Positions 9,552-17,972 of a DNA stretch of 64,000 bases are shown here, piece after piece. The DNA comes from Ahrensia sp. GTDB taxonomy: Bacteria; Pseudomonadota; Alphaproteobacteria; Rhizobiales; Rhizobiaceae. Both the position numbers and the translations under genes were made by a program. The DNA lies in NCBI GenBank assembly GCA_002698425.1, contig NZXU01000065.1, positions 30,829 to 94,828 of the forward strand. The letters run 5' to 3'. The stretch's first letter is position 1. Every line of letters begins with the position of its first letter. The notes beneath the pieces are model-generated. The model was given only the letters and a program-made list of their open reading frames with translations. It was not told where the DNA came from and did no database searches.

Positions 9552-10650
9552 TTACTCCAACCCTGCCTTCAACGAGGCGCCGACGAATTCGTCGAGGTCG
9601 CCGTCGAGCACCTTCTGGGTGTCGGTGCGCTCCACGCCGGTGCGAAGGTCCTTGATGCGCGACTGGTCGAGCACGTAGTTGCGGATCTGGCTGCCCCAGC
9701 CGATATCGGCCTTTTCCTCTTCGGCCGCCTGGGCCTGCTCGCGCTGCTTCTGCAGCTCCATTTCGTAGAGCTTGGCGCGCAGCTGGCTCATTGCGCGATC
9801 CTTGTTCTTGTGCTGCGAGCGGTCGGTCTGGCACTGCACCACGATGCCGGAAGGCTCGTGCGTGATGCGCACGGCCGATTCGGTCCGGTTGACGTGCTGG
9901 CCGCCGGCGCCGGAGGCCCGGTAGACGTCTATCCTGAGGTCCGACGGATCGATCTCGATATCGATGTTGTCGTCGACTTCCGGCGACACGAACACCGAGG
10001 CGAAAGAGGTGTGGCGCCGGTTGCCGGAATCGTAGGGCGACTTTCTCACCAGCCGGTGGACGCCGGTCTCGGTGCGGCACCAGCCGTAGGCGTATTCGCC
10101 CTCGACCCGGATCGTCGCGCTCTTGATGCCGGCGACTTCGCCGGCCGATGCCTCGACGATCTCGGCGTCCCAGCCCCGATTTTCAGCCCAGCGCAGGTAC
10201 ATGCGCAGCAGCATCTCGGCCCAATCCTGCGCCTCGGTGCCGCCGGAGCCGGCCTGGATGTCGATGAAGCAGGGGCGATCGTCCATGTCGCCGGAGAACA
10301 TCCGCTGGAATTCCAGCGCGCCGATCTTGCGCTCCAGCGCCTGCAGGTCGTCCTCTACGCTGGCCAGCGTGTCGGGGTCGTCTTCCTCTACCGCCATTTC
10401 GAGCAGCTCGCCGGCGTCGCTGACGCCCTCGATCACCTCACGCTGCGCGGTCAGCGACTTGTCGAGCGCGGCACGCTCCTTGTTCAGCGACTGCGCGCGC
10501 TCGGCGTCGTTCCAGACGTTCGGATCCTCGAGCTCGCGGGTGACTTCTTCCAGTTTTTCCTGCTTGCCATCGTAGTCAAAGATACCTCCTGAGCGCCGCG
10601 GCTCGTCGGGAGAGGTCGTCCTGCAGGGCTTTGAGTGCGGTCTGTTCCAT
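9552..10650 (-). CDS. prfB: Peptide chain release factor 2, with programmed +1 frameshift
   Basis: RF2 reads UGA and UAA stops and triggers peptide release. Translation starts at ATG 10650 ([12 protein letters not shown]) and runs 24 codons to CTT followed by in-frame TGA at 10578-10576. A +1 shift continues at GAC into the 341-residue main frame, giving 365 residues. The catalytic GGQ is in [12 protein letters not shown]. The stop-recognition tripeptide reads SPY in [14 protein letters not shown], whereas Escherichia coli has SPF. The length is normal. The 24-codon first frame is as in other autoregulated RF2 genes: low RF2 favours the shift and so more RF2. lysS lies downstream beyond a large inverted repeat. 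Confidence 0.96.
10575..10590 (-). promoter_or_regulatory. prfB programmed +1 frameshift site
   Basis: Read on the minus strand the site is AGGAGGTATCTTTGAC: an internal Shine-Dalgarno, three spacer bases, the slippery CTT and the TGA stop with a 3' C. All the elements of the classical RF2 autoregulatory signal are present. Confidence 0.97.
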
Positions 10651-10772
10651 GGGTCGGCTTGCCTGTTGAATCGATGGCGGCAATTGTATCCGGCATTGGC
10701 CTGCGGTTTGCGGCTGCGGCGACGCGGCGGGCGCGGCTACAATGCCGCCAGTCCTACAGAAATCGATAGCCG

Positions 10773-11240
10773 ATGGCTCAGACTCACCGCGAACCCAACA
10801 TGATCATAGGCGCCTGCGAGTGGGTGGCGCTTCCCGAGCTCGGCATCCCCAGGCTGCGCGCGCGCACCGATACGGGCGCCAAGTCCTGTGCGCTGCACGC
10901 CAGCCAGATCGAGCGATTCGTCGACGATGGCCGCGACCGCGTCCGGTTCCGGCTGCACACCGGCCATACGCGCCCCGACCAGTGGCAGCTGTGCGAGTCC
11001 GACCTGCGCGGCGTGCGCATCGTCCGGTCCAGCTCCGGCCAGCACCAGGAGCGATTCACGATCCGCACCGACATCATCATCGGCCACAATCGCTGGAGCG
11101 TCGACATCACGTTGACCAATCGTGCGAAAATGCGCTATCGCATGCTGTTGGGGCGCAGCGCCATGAAGGATCATGCGCTGGTCTACCCCGCACGCACCTT
11201 TCTTCAAGGCAAGCCACGACTCGATTCCGGGGATTTCTGA
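10773..11240 (+). CDS. Retropepsin-like RimB/RloA-type protease
   Basis: A 155-residue protein of the family labelled ATP-dependent zinc protease (PF05618), now seen as retropepsin-like. The active-site motif is [14 protein letters not shown] near residues 30-43, with Asp-Thr-Gly. Later comes [10 protein letters not shown], as in the family. In Pseudomonas the RimB member is reported to trim glutamate tails added by RimK. Its stop codon shares TGATG with the rimK start, so the pair is translationally coupled and probably opposes each other on the same substrate. A RimA regulator gene is not adjacent. ATG 10800 (MIIGACEWV) is an alternative start closer to the conserved core. Confidence 0.87.
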   Translation: MAQTHREPNMIIGACEWVALPELGIPRLRARTDTGAKSCALHASQIERFVDDGRDRVRFRLHTGHTRPDQWQLCESDLRGVRIVRSSSGQHQERFTIRTDIIIGHNRWSVDITLTNRAKMRYRMLLGRSAMKDHALVYPARTFLQGKPRLDSGDF

Positions 11241-12145
11241 TGCGCATTGCAATTCTGTCGCGCTCGAGCAACATTTACTCCACCCGCAGACTGAAGGAGG
11301 CCGCCACCGAACGCGGCCACGAGGTTCGAGTGGTCGATACGCTCCGGTGTTACATGAACATCGCCTCGCACCGGCCGACCATCCACTACCGCGGCGACCA
11401 GCTCGACGAGTTCGATGCCGTCATCCCGCGCATCGGGGCGTCCGTCACTTTCTACGGCACGGCTGTTCTGCGCCAGTTCGAGATGATGGGCACGTTCCCG
11501 CTCAACGAATCGGTCGCGGTGACCCGCTCCCGCGACAAGCTGCGCTCGCTGCAGCTGCTCTCTCGGCGCGGCGTCGGGCTTCCGGTCACCGGCTTCGCTC
11601 GCGCCACCGACGACATCGGCGACCTGATCCAGATGGTCGGCGGCGCGCCGCTGGTGGTCAAGCTGCTGGAAGGCACCCAGGGCATAGGCGTGGTCCTTTG
11701 CGAAACGAAGAAGGCGGCCGAGAGCGTGCTCGAGGCGTTCATGGGTCTGAACGTCTCGATCATGGTCCAGGAGTACATCAAGGAAGCCGGCGGCGCCGAC
11801 ATCCGCTGCTTCGTGGTCGGCGACAAGGTCGTCGCCTCGATCAAGCGCCAGGCCAAGCCCGGTGAATTCCGCTCCAACCTGCACCGCGGCGGCACCGCGA
11901 GCCTGATCAAGATTACGCCGGAAGAACGCTCCACGGCCGTGCGCGCCGCCCGCATCATGGGCCTGAACGTCGCCGGCGTCGACCTGCTGCGATCGAATCA
12001 CGGACCGCTGGTGATGGAAGTCAATTCCTCGCCCGGCCTGGAAGGCATCGAAACCGCCACCGGCAAGGACGTGGCCGGAATGATCATCGGATTCATGGAG
12101 AAAAAGGCCGAAGCGGGCAAGACCCGGACGCGGGGGAAGGGCTGA
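11240..12145 (+). CDS. rimK: RimK-type ATP-grasp glutamate ligase
   Basis: RimK adds glutamates to the C-terminus of ribosomal protein S6 and can make poly-glutamate. The 301-residue ATP-grasp protein begins [18 protein letters not shown], close to the classical N-terminus. The nucleotide-binding loop is [12 protein letters not shown], and metal ligands lie in [14 protein letters not shown] near the C-terminus. The start overlaps the rimB-like stop by one base. The length fits the family (about 300). A short basic tail (KTRTRGKG) closes the protein. The downstream convergent gap carries an iterated GTTTACG inverted repeat that may terminate transcription. Confidence 0.95.
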   Translation: MRIAILSRSSNIYSTRRLKEAATERGHEVRVVDTLRCYMNIASHRPTIHYRGDQLDEFDAVIPRIGASVTFYGTAVLRQFEMMGTFPLNESVAVTRSRDKLRSLQLLSRRGVGLPVTGFARATDDIGDLIQMVGGAPLVVKLLEGTQGIGVVLCETKKAAESVLEAFMGLNVSIMVQEYIKEAGGADIRCFVVGDKVVASIKRQAKPGEFRSNLHRGGTASLIKITPEERSTAVRAARIMGLNVAGVDLLRSNHGPLVMEVNSSPGLEGIETATGKDVAGMIIGFMEKKAEAGKTRTRGKG

Positions 12146-12158
12146 AAATTGCAAACCC

Positions 12159-12295
12159 GGTTTAGGGTTTACGCTTTACGCTTTACGGAAAAGCTGGTCG
12201 GTCCGTCGAGGACTGACGCGTCTCGTCGCTGCGATGACTTTCATGCCTTTGACTTTCCGTAAACCGTTAACCCCTAGACCGTAAACCGTCTTTTT
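12159..12295. repeat. GTTTACG-word inverted repeat between rimK and the phosphotransferase gene
   Basis: Left block 12159-12193 iterates TTTACGC words and the right block 12253-12287 carries the inverse (CCGTAAACC words). The best stretch pairs TTTACGGAAA with TTTCCGTAAA. A run of six T follows at about 12290. It lies between convergent genes, so terminator function is plausible. Confidence 0.65.
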
Positions 12296-13371
12296 TACGC
12301 CTTCCGAATCACCCTTCCGCACCGCCACAAAAGATAATTCGCGACCAGCCAGAACCGCTTGAATGCCGGGTTGCGGGTCTGTCTGTGGTAATAACGATAG
12401 TAGATCTGTTGCACGATGACGGCCAGGCGGAACAGGCCGTAGACTTCGTAAAATGCCCAGTTTTCAGGTTTATAGCCCATCTTCCTGCAGTAATACTCGA
12501 CCACCTCCCGGCGGGTGAACATGCCCGGGAGATGGGTCGGCTGGCGGCGAAAGGCGCGGAATACGCGGTCGTCGTCGGCCTGGACCCAGTAGGCCATCGC
12601 GTTGCCCAGGTCCATCAGCGGATCGCCCAGCGTGGCCATTTCCCAGTCCAGCGCGCCGATGATCTGCAGCGGATCGTCGGCGTCCAGCACCAGGTTGTCG
12701 AACCTGTAATCACCGTGGATCAACCGGATCGCGACCTCGTCGGGGACATTGTCGGCCAGCCAGCGCATGACCTTCTCGCCCCGCATCACGTTCCAGGTCC
12801 GGGCCTTGCGAAAACGCCCCGACCATCCGTCGATCTGGCGGCGGTTGTAGCCGGCGCCCTTGGCGAGCCTGTCCAGCCCGGCCGACTCGACGTCCACCGA
12901 GTGCAATTCGATCAGCGTGTCGACGGCGTTGCGGCACAGCTCGCGGGTCTGCTTTTCCGACAGTTCCAGGCCCTTTGGCATGTCGGCCCGCGGGATGATG
13001 CCCTCCAGCCGCTCCATCACGTAGAAATCCGACCCGATCACGTCGTGGTCCTCGCAGGCCGCGAGCATCTCGGGCACCTTGGGGAACACCGGCTTCAGGG
13101 CCTTCTGGATCCGGTACTCGCGGATCACGTCGTGAGCCGACTTCGCCTTGGTGCCGGCCGGCGGGCGGCGCAGTATCAGGTCCCGGCCCGGGTAGCGAAG
13201 CAGATAGGTCAGGTTGGAGGCGCCCTTGGGAAACTGCTCGATTTCCGGCTTGCCGTCGAGGCCGTCAACATTCCGTTTCAGCCACGCATCGAGCGCTTCG
13301 AGGTCCGGCATGTCCTCGTCGCGCACGGCGCGCGGCCTGTCGATCAGCTTCTCGTTGCGGGGCTCGGCCAT
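12295..13371 (-). CDS. APH-fold phosphotransferase (ACAD10/11 kinase-domain type)
   Basis: A 358-residue aminoglycoside-phosphotransferase-like kinase. Visible motifs are a nucleotide loop region (FPKGASNLTYLL) with the invariant-lysine area DLILRRPP, the catalytic HGDYRFDNL, and the metal-binding ALDWEMATLGDP. The family resembles the kinase domain fused to acyl-CoA dehydrogenase in ACAD10/11, which phosphorylates hydroxy acids before dehydration. Here the acyl-CoA dehydrogenase is the next gene upstream on the same strand, 135 bp away, which supports joint action on a hydroxylated fatty acid or CoA intermediate. The substrate is inferred, not shown. Confidence 0.85.
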   Translation of the reverse strand: MAEPRNEKLIDRPRAVRDEDMPDLEALDAWLKRNVDGLDGKPEIEQFPKGASNLTYLLRYPGRDLILRRPPAGTKAKSAHDVIREYRIQKALKPVFPKVPEMLAACEDHDVIGSDFYVMERLEGIIPRADMPKGLELSEKQTRELCRNAVDTLIELHSVDVESAGLDRLAKGAGYNRRQIDGWSGRFRKARTWNVMRGEKVMRWLADNVPDEVAIRLIHGDYRFDNLVLDADDPLQIIGALDWEMATLGDPLMDLGNAMAYWVQADDDRVFRAFRRQPTHLPGMFTRREVVEYYCRKMGYKPENWAFYEVYGLFRLAVIVQQIYYRYYHRQTRNPAFKRFWLVANYLLWRCGRVIRKA

Positions 13372-13506
13372 CGTCGAATTCCAGTCGTTTCAGCTTTGAG
13401 ATTTCAGTTTTCAGGTCCGAGGTCTGGCGCCAGCCCCAGGCCGGTATCCAATGGCCTGGCTTTAGGAGGGGATATCCGACCACCGACCACAGCAAACCGG
13501 AAAATC
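13372..13506. other. Intergenic region with iterated TTTCAG word
   Basis: 135 bp between the phosphotransferase and acyl-CoA dehydrogenase genes. Around 13385-13412 the word TTTCAG recurs three times (GTTTCAGCTTTGAGATTTCAG and on). No gene or clear terminator is visible. Confidence 0.35.
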
Positions 13507-14712
13507 TTATCGATACCGCCCAAACTCGAACCGCGCCACCAGCATCTTGTGTACCTCGTCCGGCCCGTCGGCGATGCGCAACGAGCGCGCCCCGGCCCAG
13601 GCCTGGGCCAGCGGGAAGTCTTCACACATGCCGGCGCCGCCGTGCAGCTGCATGGCCATGTCGATGACCTCCAGCGCCATGCGCGGCACGGCCACCTTGA
13701 TCTGGGAGACCTCGCTCATCGCGCCGCGAATACCCTTCTCGTCCAGCGTCCACGCGGCCTTGAGCACCAGCAGGCGGGCCTGCTCTATGGCGATGCGCGC
13801 ATCGGCGATTCTTTCGGCGTTGCCGCCCAGTTTCGCCAGCGGCTTGCCGAACGCCTGGCGCGACAGCGCGCGCTTGCAGGCCAGCTCAAGCGCCTTCTCG
13901 GCAAGGCCTATCGAGCGCATGCAGTGGTGAATTCGCCCCGGCCCGAGCCGGCCCTGCGCGATTTCGAAACCTCGGCCGGGACCGGCGATGATGGCGGATT
14001 TCGGCAACCGCACGTCGCTGAAGGAGACTTCCCCATGGCCGTAGGGCGCATCGTCGAAACCCATCGCGTGGAGCATCCGCTCGATCTTCACGCCCTTGGC
14101 GTCCACCGGCACCAGGACCATCGAGTGCCGCCGATGGCGTTCGGCCGCCGGATCGGTCAAGCCCATGAATATCAGGATCCTGCAGTCGGGATGTCCCAGG
14201 CCGGTCGACCACCACTTGCGGCCGTTGAGGACCACCTCGTCACCGTCAATCTCCGCGGTGGCTTCCATGTTGGTCGCGTCGGACGACGCCACTCCGGGCT
14301 CGGTCATGCAGAATGCCGAGCGAATCTCGCCGGCCACCAACGGCTCCAGCCACTTATCCTTCTGCTCTTCCGAGCCGTAGTGATACAGCACTTCCATGTT
14401 GCCGGTATCCGGCGCGTTGCAGTTGAACACCTCGGGCGCGATCAGCGACCGGCCCATCACCTCGGCCAGCGGCGCGTACTCCAGGGTATTGAGTCCGGCA
14501 CCCAGCCGTGCGTCCGGCAGGAACAGATTCCACAGGCCACGGTCGCGCGCAGCCTGCTTCAGCTCTGCCATGCCGTCCGGCACCTGCCAGCGATCGGCGC
14601 CCTGCTCGATGCGCTGCTGGATTTCACGTTCGAACGGCTCGATGCGTTCGTTCAGGAAAGCTTCGAGTTTCTGCTGGAGTTCGCGGGATCGCTCGGTCTG
14701 GGTCAGGTTCAT
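13507..14712 (-). CDS. Acyl-CoA dehydrogenase
   Basis: A flavoprotein of 401 residues that makes 2-enoyl-CoA from acyl-CoA. Family signatures are visible: FCMTEPGVASSDATNME around the FAD-binding segment, GHGEVSFSDVRLPK, RALSRQAFGKPLAKL, and the C-terminal AMQLHGGAGMCEDFPLAQ. The sequence resembles ACAD10/11-like enzymes. ATG 14712 starts MNLTQTERSREL; the open frame further upstream codes for unlikely proline/arginine-rich sequence. With the phosphotransferase gene downstream it looks like a split version of the ACAD10/11 fusion. The region just upstream contains iterated GGTTTCCGG words. Confidence 0.92.
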   Translation of the reverse strand: MNLTQTERSRELQQKLEAFLNERIEPFEREIQQRIEQGADRWQVPDGMAELKQAARDRGLWNLFLPDARLGAGLNTLEYAPLAEVMGRSLIAPEVFNCNAPDTGNMEVLYHYGSEEQKDKWLEPLVAGEIRSAFCMTEPGVASSDATNMEATAEIDGDEVVLNGRKWWSTGLGHPDCRILIFMGLTDPAAERHRRHSMVLVPVDAKGVKIERMLHAMGFDDAPYGHGEVSFSDVRLPKSAIIAGPGRGFEIAQGRLGPGRIHHCMRSIGLAEKALELACKRALSRQAFGKPLAKLGGNAERIADARIAIEQARLLVLKAAWTLDEKGIRGAMSEVSQIKVAVPRMALEVIDMAMQLHGGAGMCEDFPLAQAWAGARSLRIADGPDEVHKMLVARFEFGRYR

Positions 14713-14715
14713 CGA

Positions 14716-14747
14716 TTCGGTTTCCGGTTTCGGGTTCGGTTTTCCGG
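14716..14747. repeat. Iterated GGTTTCCGG/GGTTCGG words upstream of the acyl-CoA dehydrogenase gene
   Basis: About 32 bp of near-tandem TTCGGTTTCCGGTTTCGGG-type words lie immediately upstream of the start codon. It is another short iterated-word tract like those in other gaps of this window. No partner arm was found nearby. Confidence 0.45.
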
Positions 14748-14876
14748 CGAAAAATTTTCGGGCGCGGGCGTCGGGTGCCCGGCTGACCTTGATTCTAGTG
14801 CCTCCAGTCCCGGCTGTCCGGTGGTCGAAGCGGGGAGCGCTCACTACGTGATCGCCGGGCGGCTGCACGCCGCGAG

Positions 14877-15539
14877 TTACCGGCCGCGCCCGGAGCTCGG
14901 CGGCAGTTCCACGACCCGGTCGCCGGCAATCGGGAACAACTTCCACGGGCCTCGTTCCTGCCCGTCGAACCCCCCGGTAAAGCGCCCGAACGCCGGAAGA
15001 ACGAGATGATCGCCGCGCCTGGCGAACGCCGGCAGGCGCGCTTTCTCCCGACCCGAGCGAAGCCACGCCACCGGGTGCAGATGACCCGACATGCCTGCGC
15101 CCGGTACTTCAGGATCGATTTCATGAAACATCGCCAAGCCATTGATCTGCATCGGTTCAAGGTGCGCGTCGATCCGCCACGTGTCCAGCCAGCGCGACAG
15201 GTGCCGATCATGATTGCCGAGCACCAGGTCGATGGCCAGCTGGTCGTGTTGCGCCCGCCATCTTGCAATCGCCGTCGGCCAGGATTCGCCCTCTACAGGC
15301 GCGGCATGCACCCAGTCGCCGAGTACCAGCAGGCGCTCGCAGCGCGTACGCCGGATGAGCGAATCCAGCATCGCCAGCTCCGAATCGAGGACGGCGGCGG
15401 GAATCGCGATGCCCGACCGGCGAAAGACCTGGTCCTTGCCCAGGTGCACGTCGGCGATCACCGCGGTTCCACGCGCCGGCCACCACACCGCGCGCTCCGG
15501 CAGCATTTCGACTTCGTTGCCGGCCAGCGAGAGCTTCAT
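14877..15539 (-). CDS. pdeM: Ligase-associated DNA-damage-response endonuclease, PdeM type
   Basis: A 220-residue calcineurin-like metallophosphoesterase. The metal-binding series is complete: ADVHLGK near residue 30, GDWVH (family GDxxH), LVLGNHDRH, and GHLHP. Proteins of this type sit with an ATP-dependent ligase, an Lhr-like helicase and a beta-CASP exonuclease and are annotated as ligase-associated DNA-damage-response phosphoesterases; the exact substrate is not established. ATG 15539 overlaps the helicase stop codon (ATGA), so it is the last gene of a four-gene unit. Confidence 0.9.
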   Translation of the reverse strand: MKLSLAGNEVEMLPERAVWWPARGTAVIADVHLGKDQVFRRSGIAIPAAVLDSELAMLDSLIRRTRCERLLVLGDWVHAAPVEGESWPTAIARWRAQHDQLAIDLVLGNHDRHLSRWLDTWRIDAHLEPMQINGLAMFHEIDPEVPGAGMSGHLHPVAWLRSGREKARLPAFARRGDHLVLPAFGRFTGGFDGQERGPWKLFPIAGDRVVELPPSSGRGR

Positions 15540-17965
15540 TCGGCGGCCCGGCCTTCAAGACGCTGCAGCATCCTAGCCACCCGCACCTGCCAGTCCTCGG
15601 TCGACAGGCTGGCCCGAAGTCGATCGGCCCATAGCGGGAACGCCAGCGGACTGAATCGCTCGGTTTCGACCACGACGATCTCCTGGCCGGCCGCGCGTTC
15701 CAGCGCGCTCTCGATTCTGCGAAGCTCGAGCTGCGCTTCCAGCACTTCCCGACGCGCCTGCGCCAACAGGCGGTTTTCGGGATCGTGCTCGCTGAGCACC
15801 TCGAAGATCAGGCTGCTGGAGGCCTGCAGCTGGCGCGTGGCCTTGCGCTTGCCCGGATAGCCTTGCTGGACCAGGCCGGCGATGCGCGCGATATCCCGGA
15901 AGCGGGACTTCGCGAGGTTCGCCGCATCCAGGCTGGCGGCGATATCGTCGACCAGCGCGGCCGGTGCCAGCAGGCGGCGCCAGTCTTCGCGGTCCAGCGA
16001 AACGGGCGCGGCGCTGACCAGCTCGAAGCCGTAGTCGTTGACCGTGATCGAAAAGGTCACTGGTTTTGCCCGCGCAATTCTCCATGCCACCAGGGCGGCC
16101 AGGCCCTCGTGCGCAAGCCGGCCGGCGAACGGATAGACGAACCAGTGATGCCCCTCGCGCGACGCGGTTCGCTCGACGAGGAGCCGACCGGGCCCGGGCA
16201 ACGCCGAGACCTGCCGCTGCAGATCCAGCAGCGGCCTGGCCGCATCGGCCTCCGGCGTTTCCGGATACTGTCCTGCGCCAAGACTGTCGATCAGCTTCAG
16301 CATGCCGTCGGCCAGCAGCGTCGATAGCGGCAGTCGACCGCCGGCCCACGCCGGTATGGTGGCTTTTCCGGATGCCAGCCGCACGTATGCAGTCATGTCG
16401 CGAATTCGCACCAGCGCCAGTGTGCGGCCGGCGAAGACGAATCGGTCGCCGGGCCTGAGCCTGGCCAGGAACCGCTCCTCGATGCTGCCCAGGGCGCCGC
16501 CCTTGACGAACCGCACCTGCATCGCGCCGTCGGCCGTGATGGTCCCGATATTGAGCCGGTGCAGCATCGCGATGCGGCGGCTGGGCACCCGCATCAACCC
16601 GCCGGACTCGACCACCTTCTGAAAATCGGGGTACGCCTTCAGGGCCGGCCCGCCGCACGTGATGAAGTCCAGCACCCACTGCCACTGTTCGCGTCGCAGC
16701 CCGGCAAATGCATGCGTACCGCGGACTTCGTCGAACATGGCGTCCGGCGCGAACCCGCCGCCCAGCGCGATTGTGACCAGGTGCTGGGCCAGCACGTCCA
16801 GCGACAGCCGGAGCGGGCGGCGGGCTTCCACGCGACCCTCCCGGAGACGCTCTCGCACTGCCGCAAGCTCCAGGATTTCCAGCGCGTGGGTGGGCACGCA
16901 GACCAGCCGCGCGCGTCCGCCGGGCCGGTGCCCGGAACGGCCCGCCCGCTGGATCAGCCGCGCGATGCCCTTGGGGCTGCCGATCTGGATCACCTGCTCG
17001 ACGGTCGGAAAGTCCACGCCGAGATCCAGGCTGGCGGTGGCGACCACGCATTTCAGCCGACCGTCGACCAGACCCTGTTCGGCCGACGCGCGCAGTTGGC
17101 GGTCGATGGAGCCGTGGTGCAGGGCAACCGCTTCCGGCCACGCACATACCGACGAGATCGCGTGAAACCAGGTCTCGGCCTGCGAACGCGTGTTGGTGAA
17201 CACCAGCGTGGACGCGGCCGATTCGATCCGCGCCACCACCTTCTTGAGCTGGTGCACCCCGACCCGCCCGGCCCATGGGAAGCGCTCGATGCGCTCAGGC
17301 AGCAATGAGACCAGGTCGATCTCGCGCGGCGTTGTGCCCGCGACGATCTCGATTCGCGATCGAGCACCTTCGAGCGGCGCACCGGAAACGCCCAGCAGCA
17401 CGTCGGCCGCCTCGTCGATGTTGCCCAGCGTGGCCGACAGGCCCCATATCCTCAGCGCCGGATTCAGCGCCTTGAGGCGGGCCAGCGCGAGCTGCAGCAG
17501 CACGCCGCGCTTGGAATCCATCAGTTCGTGCCACTCGTCGACGAACACGCAGCGCAGACGTCCCAGCAATCTGGACGCATCGGCGTAGCTGAGCATCACC
17601 GACAGGCTCTCGGGCGTGGTCACCACGGCCGGCGGCGGCTGCTGCAGCATCTTCTTCTTCAGATGCGAAGAGGTATCGCCTGTTCTCAGGCCGACCGCAT
17701 CCCGCATACCGGCAAAATCCAGCGGCCGCGCAAGCGCCCTCGCGGTATCGCCCGCCAGCGCCCGCAGCGGCGTCAGCCAGAGGTAGTTCAATCCACTCGG
17801 CCCGTTCCCCAGCAATTCCTCGGCCGCCCCACCCCACGCCGCCAGCGTCTTGCCGCTGCCCGTGGGCGCATGAATCAGCCCGCTGGCGCCCCGACCATAG
17901 GCGGCCCAGGCGCGCCGCTGAAAATCCAGCACCGGCCAGCCGCGGTGGGCGAAATACGCCTCCAT
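15536..17965 (-). CDS. Ligase-associated Lhr-like DEXH-box DNA helicase
   Basis: An 809-residue superfamily 2 helicase. Walker A is APTGSGKT at residues 33-40. The DEXH box reads VFVDEWHEL, motif III is LSATLGN, and motif VI is QRAGRSGHRPGG. A long C-terminal Lhr-type region follows, shorter than in full-length Lhr, as expected for the ligase-associated subfamily. ATG 17965 (MEAYFAHRGWPVLDFQ) is the natural start; upstream codons in the same frame overlap the ligase gene and are arginine/serine-rich. It starts 7 nt after the ligase stop codon and its own stop overlaps pdeM. It is presumed to remodel DNA for the ligase. Confidence 0.93.
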   Translation of the reverse strand: MEAYFAHRGWPVLDFQRRAWAAYGRGASGLIHAPTGSGKTLAAWGGAAEELLGNGPSGLNYLWLTPLRALAGDTARALARPLDFAGMRDAVGLRTGDTSSHLKKKMLQQPPPAVVTTPESLSVMLSYADASRLLGRLRCVFVDEWHELMDSKRGVLLQLALARLKALNPALRIWGLSATLGNIDEAADVLLGVSGAPLEGARSRIEIVAGTTPREIDLVSLLPERIERFPWAGRVGVHQLKKVVARIESAASTLVFTNTRSQAETWFHAISSVCAWPEAVALHHGSIDRQLRASAEQGLVDGRLKCVVATASLDLGVDFPTVEQVIQIGSPKGIARLIQRAGRSGHRPGGRARLVCVPTHALEILELAAVRERLREGRVEARRPLRLSLDVLAQHLVTIALGGGFAPDAMFDEVRGTHAFAGLRREQWQWVLDFITCGGPALKAYPDFQKVVESGGLMRVPSRRIAMLHRLNIGTITADGAMQVRFVKGGALGSIEERFLARLRPGDRFVFAGRTLALVRIRDMTAYVRLASGKATIPAWAGGRLPLSTLLADGMLKLIDSLGAGQYPETPEADAARPLLDLQRQVSALPGPGRLLVERTASREGHHWFVYPFAGRLAHEGLAALVAWRIARAKPVTFSITVNDYGFELVSAAPVSLDREDWRRLLAPAALVDDIAASLDAANLAKSRFRDIARIAGLVQQGYPGKRKATRQLQASSSLIFEVLSEHDPENRLLAQARREVLEAQLELRRIESALERAAGQEIVVVETERFSPLAFPLWADRLRASLSTEDWQVRVARMLQRLEGRAAE

Positions 17966-17972
17966 GTGCTGG

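Noticed and set aside
12385..15009. Plus-strand open frame of more than 800 codons over the phosphotransferase and acyl-CoA dehydrogenase genes
   Set aside because: Antisense to two genes with clear catalytic motifs; the composition is typical of a high-GC mirror frame and there is no ribosome-binding site.
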